NCBI GenBank assembly: GCA_027422505.1
Contig: JAPQWV010001109.1
Coordinates: 59,702 to 123,701 of the forward strand
Source: Craterostigma plantagineum
Taxonomy: Eukaryota; Streptophyta; Magnoliopsida; Lamiales; Linderniaceae
Reading direction: 5' to 3'
DNA length: 64,000 nt
The notes beneath the pieces were generated by a model that worked only from the letters and a program-made list of their open reading frames with translations, made no database searches and was not told where the DNA came from. The translations under genes were made by a program, and so were the position numbers. Shown here piece after piece: positions 23,331-34,357 of this stretch (positions are counted from its first letter, which is position 1; each line of letters begins with the position of its first letter).

Positions 23331-24953
23331 GTTTAGGTTTCCAAACATATTTAGACCTGTCAGCATGTTTCAGAAAGCAGTTATAGGAATGATGACCATT
23401 TCTACCACAAGTGAAGCACTTAGTTTTTGAACCCTCTGGAACTGCCTGTTTTTCTACGGTGGAATATCCTATCCCTAATCATTCAACGTACCTAGGAATA
23501 TTTAGTAGGAGATCTAGATTTTGTTTCCCTTGAAGTAATCTATCAATAGTACGCTCTTTCTCACTTAGGGATACTCTAAGTGCAGCGATATCACTGGTCA
23601 ATTCCTTATTCGATTTTTCTAGTACATCACATTTGCATGCTCTCTTATCATCCCTTAAAGTTTCTACTTCACTCTTTACACTCGTAATCTCTAGATCAGC
23701 TTGATGTTTCTCCTGACTAAGGTTATCTCTTTGCTTCATAATTTCTTTCACTAAAGCACTAAGAGACTTTATTTTTCCATAGGCATTTTGAATCAGTTTG
23801 CATAACTCTTCCTTGCTCTCATCTACATCAAACACTGAAGATGCACTTTCATCGGGATCGTTAGCATAGATTTCATTTAAGATATTAATTTTCTCAATAC
23901 TTGATGAATATGATACCTGATCATCGTCGGCTATGTATGCATGATTCTCGTCCTCCTCTGATTGTTCATTCTCGGAGTCATCCCAGTTGCTTACCATGGT
24001 TTTTCCTTTCTTTTGTTTCTTGTCGTCGCTCACTTGAGGACAGTTCTGAGCGAAGTGACCGGGCTTATTGCAGTTGAAGCACCGAGAGGTGTTGTGCTTG
24101 GTAGTTTTGGTTCCTTTCTGTTGGAATTTGTTGAAGTTGCCTTTGGACTTCTTTCGGTGAAACTTCTCGAACCTCTTAGTGAGCATGGCGAGCTGTTGCA
24201 TCATACTTTCCTCACTTTCCTCTCCTTCGTCAGATTCATCTTCAGTTTGGTCAGGATTGAAAGCGATGGACTTCTGATTTCGAGGCTGTGTTATCTCATT
24301 GAGGGAAGTCTGAGTCATCTCATAAGAAGTAAGGGATCCTATCAGTTCTGGAATCGTCAGTTTCTCCAGGTCTTTGGCCTCATAGATAGTAGTCACTTTG
24401 GCGTTCCAGTCTCTGGGAAGTGATCTTAGTATCTTTCGAACCTTTTCACTTTCTGGTACCCTTTTCCCAAGAGAGAACGTGTGGTTGATAATAGCCATGA
24501 ATCTGGCGTGCATTTGGTTGATCATCTCAGTGGGTTCCACAGAGAATAGCTCATACTGGTGGGTGAGAAGAGCGATTCTTTCTTGTACCACCCTGGAAGT
24601 GCCTTCATGAGTTACATGTAGCATGTCCCACATATCCTTTGCAGTCTCACAGGAGCTGATGCGGTTGTACTCTTCTTTCGTTAGTGCACATGCGATCAAG
24701 TTCTTTGCTTTGGCATTTCGAGAGAGCCCTTGTTTCTCAGCAGCAGTGTATCAGTAGGGATCTTGCTGGTTCCATCTGTAGTGGGACTGTAGGATCCAAT
24801 CGTGACGATCTCCCAGATGTCGTAGTCGACAGCAATTAAGAACTCTTTCATTCTGCTCTTCCAGATAGCGTAGTTGGTATCATCGAACAGTGGAGGCCTG
24901 GTCTGAGACTGACCTTCTGCAAACACATCAAAGCTCAAACAAGCCATTAGCAT
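23331..24953 (-). pseudogene. Sir-1 Gag remnant with two zinc knuckles
   Basis: The ATG is at 24953, about 40 bases after the primer site. The N-terminal copia Gag region (DDTNYAIWKSRMKEFL) runs in one frame to about 24700, then a frameshift leads to a 406-residue frame (24699-23479) with the rest of the Gag fold, a CCHC knuckle (CFNCNKPGHFAQNC, 24040-24081), an acidic stretch and a long coiled-coil-like segment (about residues 300-390). After another break, a second CCHC knuckle, CFTCGRNGHHSYNC, lies at 23377-23418. Two knuckles separated by a coiled coil make this Gag longer than usual for copia elements. Confidence 0.88.
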
Positions 24954-24990
24954 TTACTCAGGCTTGTTAGGCCCGTCGTATGAGTACCTT

Positions 24991-25002
24991 GCTCTGATAC
25001 CA
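24991..25002 (-). other. Sir-1 primer-binding site
   Basis: A perfect TGGTATCAGAGC on the minus strand, two bases inside the 5' LTR edge at 25005. Confidence 0.92.
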
Positions 25003-25004
25003 AT

Positions 25005-25825
25005 TGAAGTAATGTGCCTAAGAGGGGGTGAATTAGGCTACTAAAAACTTTTTGCTTCTTTGATCAAATGTATCTTTTAAAAGAGAACAACGGAATTAAG
25101 AAGTTATGATGGTTATTCCCTTAACTGTTGGTCGAGTGAATCTGCGTGAGTGCAAGTGAACAGAAAAGTAAATAACACCTGGATTTATAGAGGTTATATC
25201 CCCGAGTGGGGTTTAGTCCTCTCCTTGAAGTTTCCTCAAGAGTTTGATCATTTCAGTATGTTATCGTAGCTGGTTACAGAAGTGACCGATCGTCCTTACA
25301 CAACCAAGACCAAGATGAACACTAGTCCGCAGCTAGGGTGCTTAACGTCGAGTTTCGTTCCACGTCGTTTTCTGAGAATCCCTATTCTCCGACTGGAAAC
25401 AGCTCACTCCGGAAGGTCAGCTGGATCTCAAATCCTCCCTTCACGAAAAGCACGCTTCACTCTTGTCTCCTTGTGAGGCTCACTCACGCTCAGGTTGGGA
25501 TAGAAGTTTTTATAGCTTACGGTGCACTCAACAATCGCAAATGAAAGCACAAACAGAGAGTAATAATTCGCAAATCAAACGCTCTAATTCAGACCTCTGT
25601 TCTTGCTATCTCGTGTGTATTCGTTCGTTCGTGCGTTGTTTGCACTCGATGTTGATGTGTTGACTTATATAACCCTGTTAGTATCACACGCTTCATATGA
25701 AATGTCAATCGCAATCACTAGTTCAGCACATCATTCCATTATCATGCCATATTAAGCTCTAAGCATCACAACGGTAATATTAATTAATTTGCATGAAATC
25801 TTACTCTAAATACCTTTTCCTTACC
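25005..25825 (-). repeat. Sir-1 5' LTR, first part, up to the Cop-1 insertion
   Basis: It matches 5486-6320 of the 3' LTR. Its last five bases TTACC (25821-25825) are repeated at 54847-54851, where the LTR resumes. It includes the TATA-like TATATAAG at 25664-25671 (minus). Confidence 0.93.
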
Positions 25826-26175
25826 TGTAGAATACCATTTGTAATTGTGCTTGATTTCATTAGTTGTCCTTGTAACTTGGGGCGTTTTGTATAGTAGTCC
25901 TTAGATTAGGACTAGTTTGATATTTATACCAAGTTTGTTTGGTATAAATACATGTAAATCAATTGAGCTGAATAGAGAAAGTTTTTAGAATTGATCCGAA
26001 GAGCTTGCAATTCGATTTCTAGAGAGAGAAACAACAGTAACTTTCTCACTATACTCAAATTCTCTCGCTTGTTCTTCATTTGAGTTTTTCGATCGAATTC
26101 AATTGTTTATCAAACGATCAAATTACTATGAATTCTAGCCTAGGATCGTAGAGTTGTTAATCGTAGGACCTAACA
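25826..26175 (+). repeat. Cop-1 5' LTR (350 bp)
   Basis: TGTAG...TAACA. It contains a good TATA box, TATAAATA at 25943-25950, repeated at 54614-54621 in the 3' LTR. Transcription would start about 30 bases further on. Confidence 0.94.
25943..25950 (+). promoter_or_regulatory. Probable TATA box of the Cop-1 LTR
   Basis: TATAAATA in the context GGTATAAATACATG, conserved in both LTRs. Assigned by form and position only. Confidence 0.6.
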
Positions 26176-26177
26176 AT

Positions 26178-26189
26178 TGGTATCAGAGC
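26178..26189 (+). other. Cop-1 primer-binding site
   Basis: TGGTATCAGAGC, two bases after the LTR; the initiator-Met tRNA complement. Confidence 0.93.
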
Positions 26190-27231
26190 AGATTCGTTCT
26201 GTTTTGAATCGAAAATTGTTAGAATTAGATCGAAAATCATTTTCTAGATACTGTTCATCGAAGAACAGGTTTGGCGCGAAAACCTTTTTCGATCCAATAG
26301 CTTAATTCTGTGCTTAATTGACTTGAATTTGGTGTTTCTGTGCTTGTTTAAGTGTTAGATCATCATTGCGATCAGTTATGTAGCAGTTTGAACATCGATT
26401 TTTAGGATTGAATTGCTTCTGCGTGTTACTGTTTGCGAAGAACATGAAGAACACGTTCTGATTTCGATAAAATTCGATATATTTTGCTTCATAACGTGTT
26501 TAATTGCTTGTTCGTGCGTGATTAGTACTTGATTGCGAGCAATTACCTCAAACTTCACTATCCGATTCTTTGTTTTTGCTCGAATTTGTGTTAATCGTAT
26601 TCTGTGAATTTTTCTCGATTGCTCAAATTTTTCTCGCTAAGTTTTGCGATCGGATTAGTTTCTCGATCGATAAACTTAGTGCGAGAATTTTTCTCGGTCA
26701 GAATACGAAGTCAGCGCTAGAATCGTCATCAGCAGAAACGATTTTAGTTAGAAATATTTCTCGAGCATTATACAGCGACAAACGTTTTCGAGAGAGACTT
26801 ATTTTGACTTTGCATGCGTAAAAACTTTCACTCGAAAAACTTTTTCAGTCAAACCTTTTAACGTTTGACCAGGCGAAAATCATTTACACGCGAGAAATTT
26901 TTCTAGTCAACAGATTTATTTTGACTTGTCGAGAAACTTACTAACGTACTGTTTCTTTACGATCGAAATAAATTCACGATCAAGAAATTTTTCTCGACCG
27001 AATGATTTAAGCAATTTATCTCGCTCGTAAAATATCACGCTGACAAAATTTCTCGCACGAGAACAGTACTCAGTGAACAAAACTTTAAAGATTGAATCGA
27101 AAATAATTGTCGATCTAATTTTCGAATCAAACGCTGCTAACGAATTTTGTCACTTGTGAAGCACATTACATTATCTTCAACCTTCAAAACAATTAACGAA
27201 GATCCTTCAACAACTCGACTACAATACAAAC
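26190..27231 (+). repeat. Cop-1 leader with TTTCTCGATCG-type motif array
   Basis: About 1.04 kb with no gene between primer site and gag. From about 26450 on it is packed with short variants of GAGAAATTTTTCTCG, TTTCTCGATCG and TCGATCGAAA, that is, CG-centred partial palindromes in A/T flanks. The same motif class recurs at 49300-50830, ahead of the extra ORF. Confidence 0.75.
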
Positions 27232-29698
27232 ATGGATGCATACACACTCGAAAATGACAACCGTCCGCCGATCTTGCAAAGAGGCGAATACACAGTGTGG
27301 AGAAGCCGCTTTCTGAATTTCATTGCTCTAAAGGATCAAGCCGAAAATCTACTGAAGTCCCTTGAAGAGGGACCGGCACAGTTCTGGGTTCATGTACCCG
27401 GGGACGAAACAGCTACTCCGGCAATTCCAGCTTCTAGGCGACTAAAGAAGCCTAGAGAATACTCTCTGGAGGAAAGAGCTCGAGCTAAGGCTGATCTAGT
27501 AGCGATGAATACACTTATGCAGGGCATCCCCAAGGATATATACAGACAAATCGACAGCATTACATAGGATGATGCAAAGGACGGAAGTTGGCATAAAGGC
27601 CAAGAAGGCGAACATTCTCACTGCTTACGACTCATTCAAAGCAAAGCCGGAGGAGAGTCTAAACGAGATCTACCAACGATACCTCACTCTTCTCAATGAA
27701 ATAAGGAAGATAGAAATAACGAAGACAAACATGGAGACAAACATAAGATTTTTATCTTCTCTGCCGACTGAATGGAAGAAAATATCCACTCAAATACGAC
27801 AAAATAAAGATCTAAAGGAGTTGGATGTCCATGCCGTGTTCGATAATCTCGCTCAGCATGAGGAGGATATCCGCGAGATTACCAAAGAGCAGAAAGGCAA
27901 ACAAACCGATGACACGATTGCCTTAGTCTCGGAGAAGAGGAGCACAAGATCAAGAAAGGATAAGATCGTTAGGCCACCTTCATCATCAGAGTCGGAAGAT
28001 GAATCGGACTCCGACATCCAGCCGAACATGAAAGCCCTTGGAAAACAGTTAGCTCTCATTGGACAAATGATGAGCAAGAAGTACTTCAAGAAGAAGTCTT
28101 CAACCTCAGCCAATAGACTTCGGACTACAAGCTCCAAGAACAAAGAACGTGCTCCGGAGAGTTCCGAGGTCAAGAATCCCAAAGAGACTAACAAATGCTT
28201 TAACTGTGGCAAAGCAGGTCACTTCCCAGAGAGTGCACTCTCCCGCAGAAAAGAGATGCAAACTACTACTCCAGGAAGCTTCAATTGACAAAATAGAAAG
28301 AAGCTGTAGTAGCTCTCATGGCCGAACAGGACCAATGGCTTGAGGACACGTCGAGCTCCGAAGAAGAGAACTTAGCCCTCATGGCCCGTCTCGTCGTGGA
28401 CGCCGAAACATCCACTCGTACGGACGACGGCAACGCATCCACGTCTTCAAATGAGGTAGTCACTTCTTTCACATTATTGACCATGTTAGAATCATATCAA
28501 AAGCAATATGCTAACATGAAACGTGAGCAGAAAAGTATAAAGGAAGTAGAGAACGAACTTGAGAGAGCTCAGGAGAAGATAGATAGTCTCGAACAAGAAC
28601 TTGGGAGCTCTAGTGCGAAAATAGATGAACTTACTAAGAGCCTACAGTCTAGAAAGACTAGTCAACCTCAACTAGGACAACAGAGCGAAAAAGATTGAGG
28701 AATTAGAAGATAGGCTAGAAAATAACTACAATTGCTTGGTTAGAATCTCAACGAGAAAGCCATTTTAAATTGTAGGATAACCGAAGCTACCTCTAAGATC
28801 ACTAACTTAGAAGCTCAATCAGAACATCGAATGCTAAGATTAGTGAGTTTAGTAAGGATTTCGATGCCTGTCAAGCCGCTAAACTAACCGTGGAAAATAA
28901 TTATGCTCTCTTAGGTGAGGAACGCAAGAAACTATATGCCAAAGTAAAGAAATTAGACGATATAGTTACGCGTAGGGGACAATTCGAACAGACGATATTT
29001 TTTAACAAGCCCAAGGATATAGAGTTCTATAATCCTATTCACTAACCCGTGTGTTTTACAAAAGAAAGAAATATATGATGTTAAACACATGGGCTTAGGA
29101 ATAACCTCTCTTAGAAATTTTACTGAATCGTCTTATGAAAATACTTTCGATTCAACCATTAGACAATGTCCACATGGTCCGAAATCCCCTTTGACTACAA
29201 AGAACTAAATGAAAGGGACAAAAATAGGAAAGAAACTCTAACACCTGTCTGCAATTTAGTTCAAATTCTACCTCCTGACTCTCGAACACACCACGAGGAA
29301 GTTAAAACCATTAATTATAAAAATTCTCTCTAAAAACCCCTATCATAAAACAGATAGAGGAGTCACAGGCAAAGTTAGAAAAAGAACGAGAGAATTTCGA
29401 AGCTGAAAAGAAAAAATTCTTTAAGGAGATGGAAAATCTCAAGGCTTCTTCGTCCTCCCAAACTACCTCTCACGCTATTACAAAAAGCATGAAAAATGAA
29501 AAATCGCCTTTGAAAGATAAATATTGTAAAAATAATTCTGTTAAAAGTGCTATGACTAATTTCACTTTACCTACGTCTACAGGGAGCGTATCGTCAGCAC
29601 TAAAAACAAAGGCGAGAGTGTCTAGCACTAAGATTAAGAAGGAGCCATATTTAAATGTTTCTGAGCATGCTACTTCTTCTGTTACAATAAAAGACACT
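27232..29698 (+). pseudogene. Cop-1 gag, 5' part, cut by Cop-2
   Basis: The start ATG is at 27232 (MDAYTLENDNRPP). Copia Gag domain: the first frame stops at 27565-27567, and the next (27569-28288) carries the rest (YQRYLTLLNEIRK, FLSSLPTEWKK). A CCHC knuckle CFNCGKAGHF begins at about 28195; its last Cys is lost from this frame by a one-base deletion near 28222. An acidic region and coiled-coil-like segments follow (28318-28698, then 29300-29700). Cop-2 interrupts at 29698, leaving the target duplication ACACT (29694-29698). The tail resumes at 43220. The protein is related to Gag of Cop-2 (shared RPP-L-RGEY/QGDY-W-RF start) but diverged. Confidence 0.85.
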
Positions 29699-29994
29699 TG
29701 TTAGGATATTTAATAGATTGTGTCAATAGTTTAGGTCTTAGGATTTATTTTGTAATTATCCTTTAGCTTAGGCTTAGGACTATAATGTAATTATCTTATA
29801 TTTAGTGATTGGGCCTTAATATACCTAGGGTTAATGTGGTATATAAGGTTTTACCAACTCACTTTTGAAAGTAATCAATGATAAAAGGCTTATCCAAATT
29901 TTTCACACAATACACACACTCAAAGGTGAGAATACTCCCTTTTCATTCCATTAAAGCTTCTTTGATTCCTTGTTTGGTGCAATCGGGACCAACA
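29699..29994 (+). repeat. Cop-2 5' LTR (296 bp)
   Basis: TGTTAGGATA...GGACCAACA. The TATA box TATATAAGG is at 29840-29848 (43065-43073 in the 3' copy). Confidence 0.95.
29840..29848 (+). promoter_or_regulatory. Probable TATA box of the Cop-2 LTR
   Basis: TATATAAGG, identical in both LTRs and about 150 bases before the LTR end, a usual place for a copia promoter. Confidence 0.65.
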
Positions 29995-29996
29995 AG

Positions 29997-30008
29997 TGGT
30001 ATCAGAGC
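29997..30008 (+). other. Cop-2 primer-binding site
   Basis: TGGTATCAGAGC, two bases after the LTR. Confidence 0.94.
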
Positions 30009-31412
30009 AAACGTGGATCGATCTGCATTGATTTGAATCCAGTTTCGTTCGATTCCGAGAAAGATCAAAGGTGTTTTTGGGCAAAATATTACTTTCGGCC
30101 ATTTTGAACTCGGTTTGGGGTTTTGATGCAGCGTTTTCGTGTTTAAAACCTTTCCACAGATCGATTCTTTACCTAAAATGCTTTAGAACACTTTTAGATC
30201 AGTTTTTGGATCAGTTTTAACGAGTTTTGAGCAAGATCGGAGCAAAAGTTTTTCAGAAAAAGTCATTTCGGCCACTCTCTGTTTTTAGTCGATTTAATCT
30301 ATTTTTTGTTGTTTTTAGCTCACAAATCGGTCGATTATGTGTTTAGGAAAGAATTTCTGAAGCTTAGGATCAAGTTTGAGCAATTTTGGCTGAGATTTGA
30401 GCAAGAACGAGACGATTTTCTGGCAAAACGCGTGTAAGCAATGGAACAGTGAAAGCTTGTTCTTGCCCGCGAAACTTCTTGCTGAATCGTTCAAGTCCGC
30501 GAAAATTTCAAATCCGCGAAATTTTATTCCGAGAATTTTAAACCGCGAAAATTTCACTTTCACGGCACTTTTCGCAACTGTCTACTTTCAAAATCTGAGA
30601 AACTTTCAACTGCGAAATTTGCTTACTCTTCATAATCCGAGAAATTCCATATCCAAGAGAGCTTACTCCGCGAATTTCCTGAGCCGCGAAATTTCTCAGC
30701 CGAGAAATTTTTATATATCCGAGAAATTTTTCAAAACCAAGAAAAAATTTGCAAATCCGCGAAAATTCGTCTAAGGAAGTTTTCCAAAACCACGACTCTC
30801 TCAAATCCGAGAAAATTTCCTAACTGAGAATTTTTTTTTCTTCCTTGCGAAATTTTATAACTTGCGAAATTTTCTTGCGAAGCTTTAAAATTCTCAACTG
30901 AGAATCTTCCTCACATGCGAAATTTTTAAAATCCGAGAAATTTTCCACTGAGAATTTTTCTCTTCTTCCGAGAATTTCTCATTAAAACTCACAAGCATCG
31001 AAATTTCTCAACACATAATTTCTCGGATAACTCTTCGTATAAACACGTCCTTTAAAACCGCGAATTTTTTTTCTCCTAACGTGTTAAGTCCTTTTCTCGT
31101 GTTGAAATCTTCTTGGGTTAAATTTTTCTCAAACTTATTTAAGATTTGATCCTTACACTTTAGTCCTATCACCCTAGACCACTTATGACATAAAATATTA
31201 TCTCACCTCAAAAATCGTTTTCAAAATTTCTAAAACTTCTCCTAATTTCAAGATATATCTTCTACGCTCACTTAGCTCTAAGAAATTCTGTAAACAATTT
31301 TTTTTTTCTCTCTCAAAATTCTACTCGTTAAACTCATATTTCTCATTTCGTTCGTTACTAACTCTCTTATCTATTTAAGATCAAAACCACGGACGATTCG
31401 ACTGCACCAACC
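30009..31412 (+). repeat. Cop-2 leader with GCGAAATTT/GAGAAATTT motif array
   Basis: 1.4 kb without a gene. From about 30450 to 31075 there are more than 20 variants of CCGCGAAATTT, CCGAGAAATTT and TTGCGAAATTT. The same motif class reappears at 38500-39330, ahead of the extra ORF of this element, but not in its LTRs. Confidence 0.78.
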
Positions 31413-34120
31413 ATGTCTACCACGAATGACATCTCAACAGTGGGCTCCGACACCAGGCCACCTATGCTGCGACAAGGCGACTACAGCATATGGACAAACC
31501 GGTTCCTCACATTCATCAGGAACAAAGGCGCACCACTCTCTCAATACCTACTGGACTCCATCTTCAATGGTCCAGCACAATTCTGGACAATCATCCCTGC
31601 ACAGCCAAACGCAAACCCTCCCATGGATGAACGCCGCACTCCAAGAGGTCCCATCAATGAGGATGAAGAGGCTCGCGTACAGGCCGACGAGACTGCCAAA
31701 GGATACCTCTTCCAGGCTATGGGCAACGAAGTCTACGCTCACATCGAGTGCTGCACAACTGCTAAGGAAATATGGGATGAACTCGTAGAAATTATGGTAG
31801 GCACAACTAAGAGTGCTCAGGGGAGGAAATCAGCATGTCTCTCACAGTATGAACATTTCCAAGCCTATGAAGGAGAGGAGCTGCGTGACACATATCTCCG
31901 TTACTTGAAGGTCATCAATGAACTCAGGAAAGCCAGGATCTCGAGGGACAAATTCGACATCATCAACCGCTTCCTTAGTAGCCTCAAACCACATTGGGGA
32001 AATGCAACTGTTATGATGATTCAGAGTAAGGACCTCTCCAACACCTCCATTCATGCTCTCTACGACAGCCTATCTGCCTATGCTCCATACGTGCAACCTC
32101 AGTCTAACAACACTCGAGTCGATCCGCTGGCTCTCCTCTCAAACAAGACTACCGAACGATCTTCCATCTCTAAGGCCAAACAGAACAAAGGGAAGCTACC
32201 AGCTGTTATATCTGATGCCTCTTCAGGATCCGAAGCTGATACAGAATCGGATGAAGATGTTCGTGATCTACGCAAACAACTGGCAATGCTCACAAAGATG
32301 GTCACAAAGAAGATCGGGAAAAAATCTTCATCCTCCTCCAATCGCCAAAGGACCTTTAGCGGCAGCAAAAAGACCACTCCCATAGAAGAATCAAAGCCGA
32401 TAAAGAAAGAGGAGGACTCAGCACCTCAAAAGTCTGTGAAGTGCTTTCGATGTGGAAAGACAGGCCACTTTGCCAATGAATGCCACGCCCCACGCGTGAA
32501 GGACTCAGGCTACTACGACCGTAAGGCCAGAATGACCCGCAAAATGGAAAGTGGCAAAGTTCTGCTTACTGAAGAAGCTGAATGGGTGAACGACACTTCA
32601 GAAGACGAGGAGCCTCAGGATGAAGATTGCTGCATGGCAAGGCTGGTCGAACATGACGAGGACGAGGAGATGGGTCACACAGGTGAAAACACAGCTAAGA
32701 CTCCTACCAACGCTGAGTCTGAGGTACGAATCTCGCAACTCGATGATGTGTTTAGTCACCGACCCACCATTAAGAACCCCACCGTAGACGCTAAGGTTTA
32801 TGATGAACTTAGGCTAAAATTTGAAAACAACTATGCATTACTTAGTTTAAAAATAGAAGAGCTTGCTTGTGCAAACGAACGTCTAATGGCCTCCGAAGCG
32901 TTAGTCAAACGTTTGCAAAGCAAGAATAAGCAAAATGAGAATAAGGTGAAGGAAACCACACTGGCCATCAGTTCATGCGAAACATCTCGTCTCCTAACTG
33001 CATCCCAATATGAACTACTTACCAAGGAAAGAGTTAACTGTACCGAAAGGTGAAAGAACTTGAAGAGCAACTTCACCTTAGAAACGAAAGCTCACGCATC
33101 TTATGCCTATTGAACCAACCAGTGGAAACAGAATTCTACAACGCCCGGGGGGGGGGGATTGGACTGTCTAGCAATTGCAATCCAACACCGCTGACAGTTA
33201 AAAGATATAACATGTGCAACACTACGTTCCTGCAAACAAGAAATGGTGCTCCCCCGCAGCTTAAGCCATTTGTGAGATCATCCTCCGCTGTCATCTCAGA
33301 AGAAACAAGAGAACAGAACATTCATTGGGCAGAAATCGCGTATGACTACACAGAATTGAATAATATAGATAAGACTAAGATATCCTCACCCTCGGAGGAT
33401 GTCGAAACCTTACTCCCAAACAAAGAACAGGAAGTTGCGTTCCAAGATGTGCTCTCTCGCACCTACATCCCAAAGAAACTACTACTCATAGCAGAACTAG
33501 AACGACAACTAGAAGTAGAAAGGAAGGCCTTTGCAAATGAGCGAGATGAACTACTTAGCAAAATCTACACACTAGAAAAATTTCCCAATACGAACTATCC
33601 CTCTACATCGAGTCAAGTACCCGATTCTCAAACATGTAAATGTAAGAGGACGGCGAAAATGACTCATGAAGCTGACATATGTTCTAACACTAACTCTAGT
33701 ATTCTTATGGATACAGGGAATGTGAGTTCGACGTCTCTGGAAGGCAGTTCGCATCAAATAAAGGAGAACCCACTCTTCGATGACAAGAAGAAAAAACCAT
33801 CCTATATTCGTCCTTCCTCTCTATGTACTGAATCCCACTGTCCAAAGTTCGTAGACAATTATGTTGTCAAAACTTATCTTTCTTTTACCAAACTTATGTC
33901 TATGTGCTGCTGCAATGATTTTGTTCACCCACGAGTTCATGAATATGAAACACATGAACACGCAACCCTCAGACCTCGCAAGCGAACCTTCTCTACGACG
34001 TCACTGAATTCTCCCATCTCGCCTAAACCCAAGGTCAAGCGAAAACGCCTCCCGTCGTCAAACGCAAACTCACCTACTACTCGAAAGCCAAAGGCGACCA
34101 AAACCGAAGCACGAAAATAA
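31413..34120 (+). pseudogene. Cop-2 Gag, one frameshift
   Basis: 546 residues from the ATG at 31413, then a further 356 in another frame (33050-34120). The copia Gag fold spans about residues 10-230 (RQGDYSIWTNRFLTF, EIWDELVEIMVGT, FLSSLKPHWGNATV). A CCHC knuckle CFRCGKTGHFANEC lies at about 347-360. It is followed by an acidic region (TSEDEEPQDED), a coiled-coil-like stretch (about 470-530), and in the second frame another helical region and a Lys/Arg/Ser-rich end. The frame change near 33050 is explained by one base missing from a G run. An 11-base G run at 33147-33157 is another error-prone spot. Roles: particle formation and RNA binding. Confidence 0.9.
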
Positions 34121-34357
34121 CAACCACATTACTCACGCCAATTCATGTATAAGGCGCCATACATGCAAGCACAAGTTAGGAAAATTTGGGTTAGAAAAAC
34201 CATAATCCCGCCTCATCAAACAAACGATAAAGGGAAAGCTAAATTAGAATCAACACAATCTGATTTAGTAACCACATTTCCCATTAAGCGCATAAAAACT
34301 TTACATATATCACAAGAATGTCCCGTCCGAAAACGGGGACCCAACATTTGTTGATGA
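34121..34357 (+). other. Cop-2 gag-pol junction
   Basis: The short stretch between the Gag stop and the protease frame contains in-frame stops in the pol frame, ending with TGATGATTGCAG just before the protease. How pol is expressed (frameshift, readthrough or splicing) is not evident. Confidence 0.6.

Noticed and set aside
27853..28212. Antisense frames opposite gag and pol of Cop-1, Cop-2 and Gyp-2
   Set aside because: They are shadows of the sense coding bias with no independent motif.
29997..30008. TGGTATCAGAGC as part of a tRNA gene
   Set aside because: Only the 12-base complement of the tRNA 3' end is present next to an LTR, which is a primer-binding site; no cloverleaf can be drawn.
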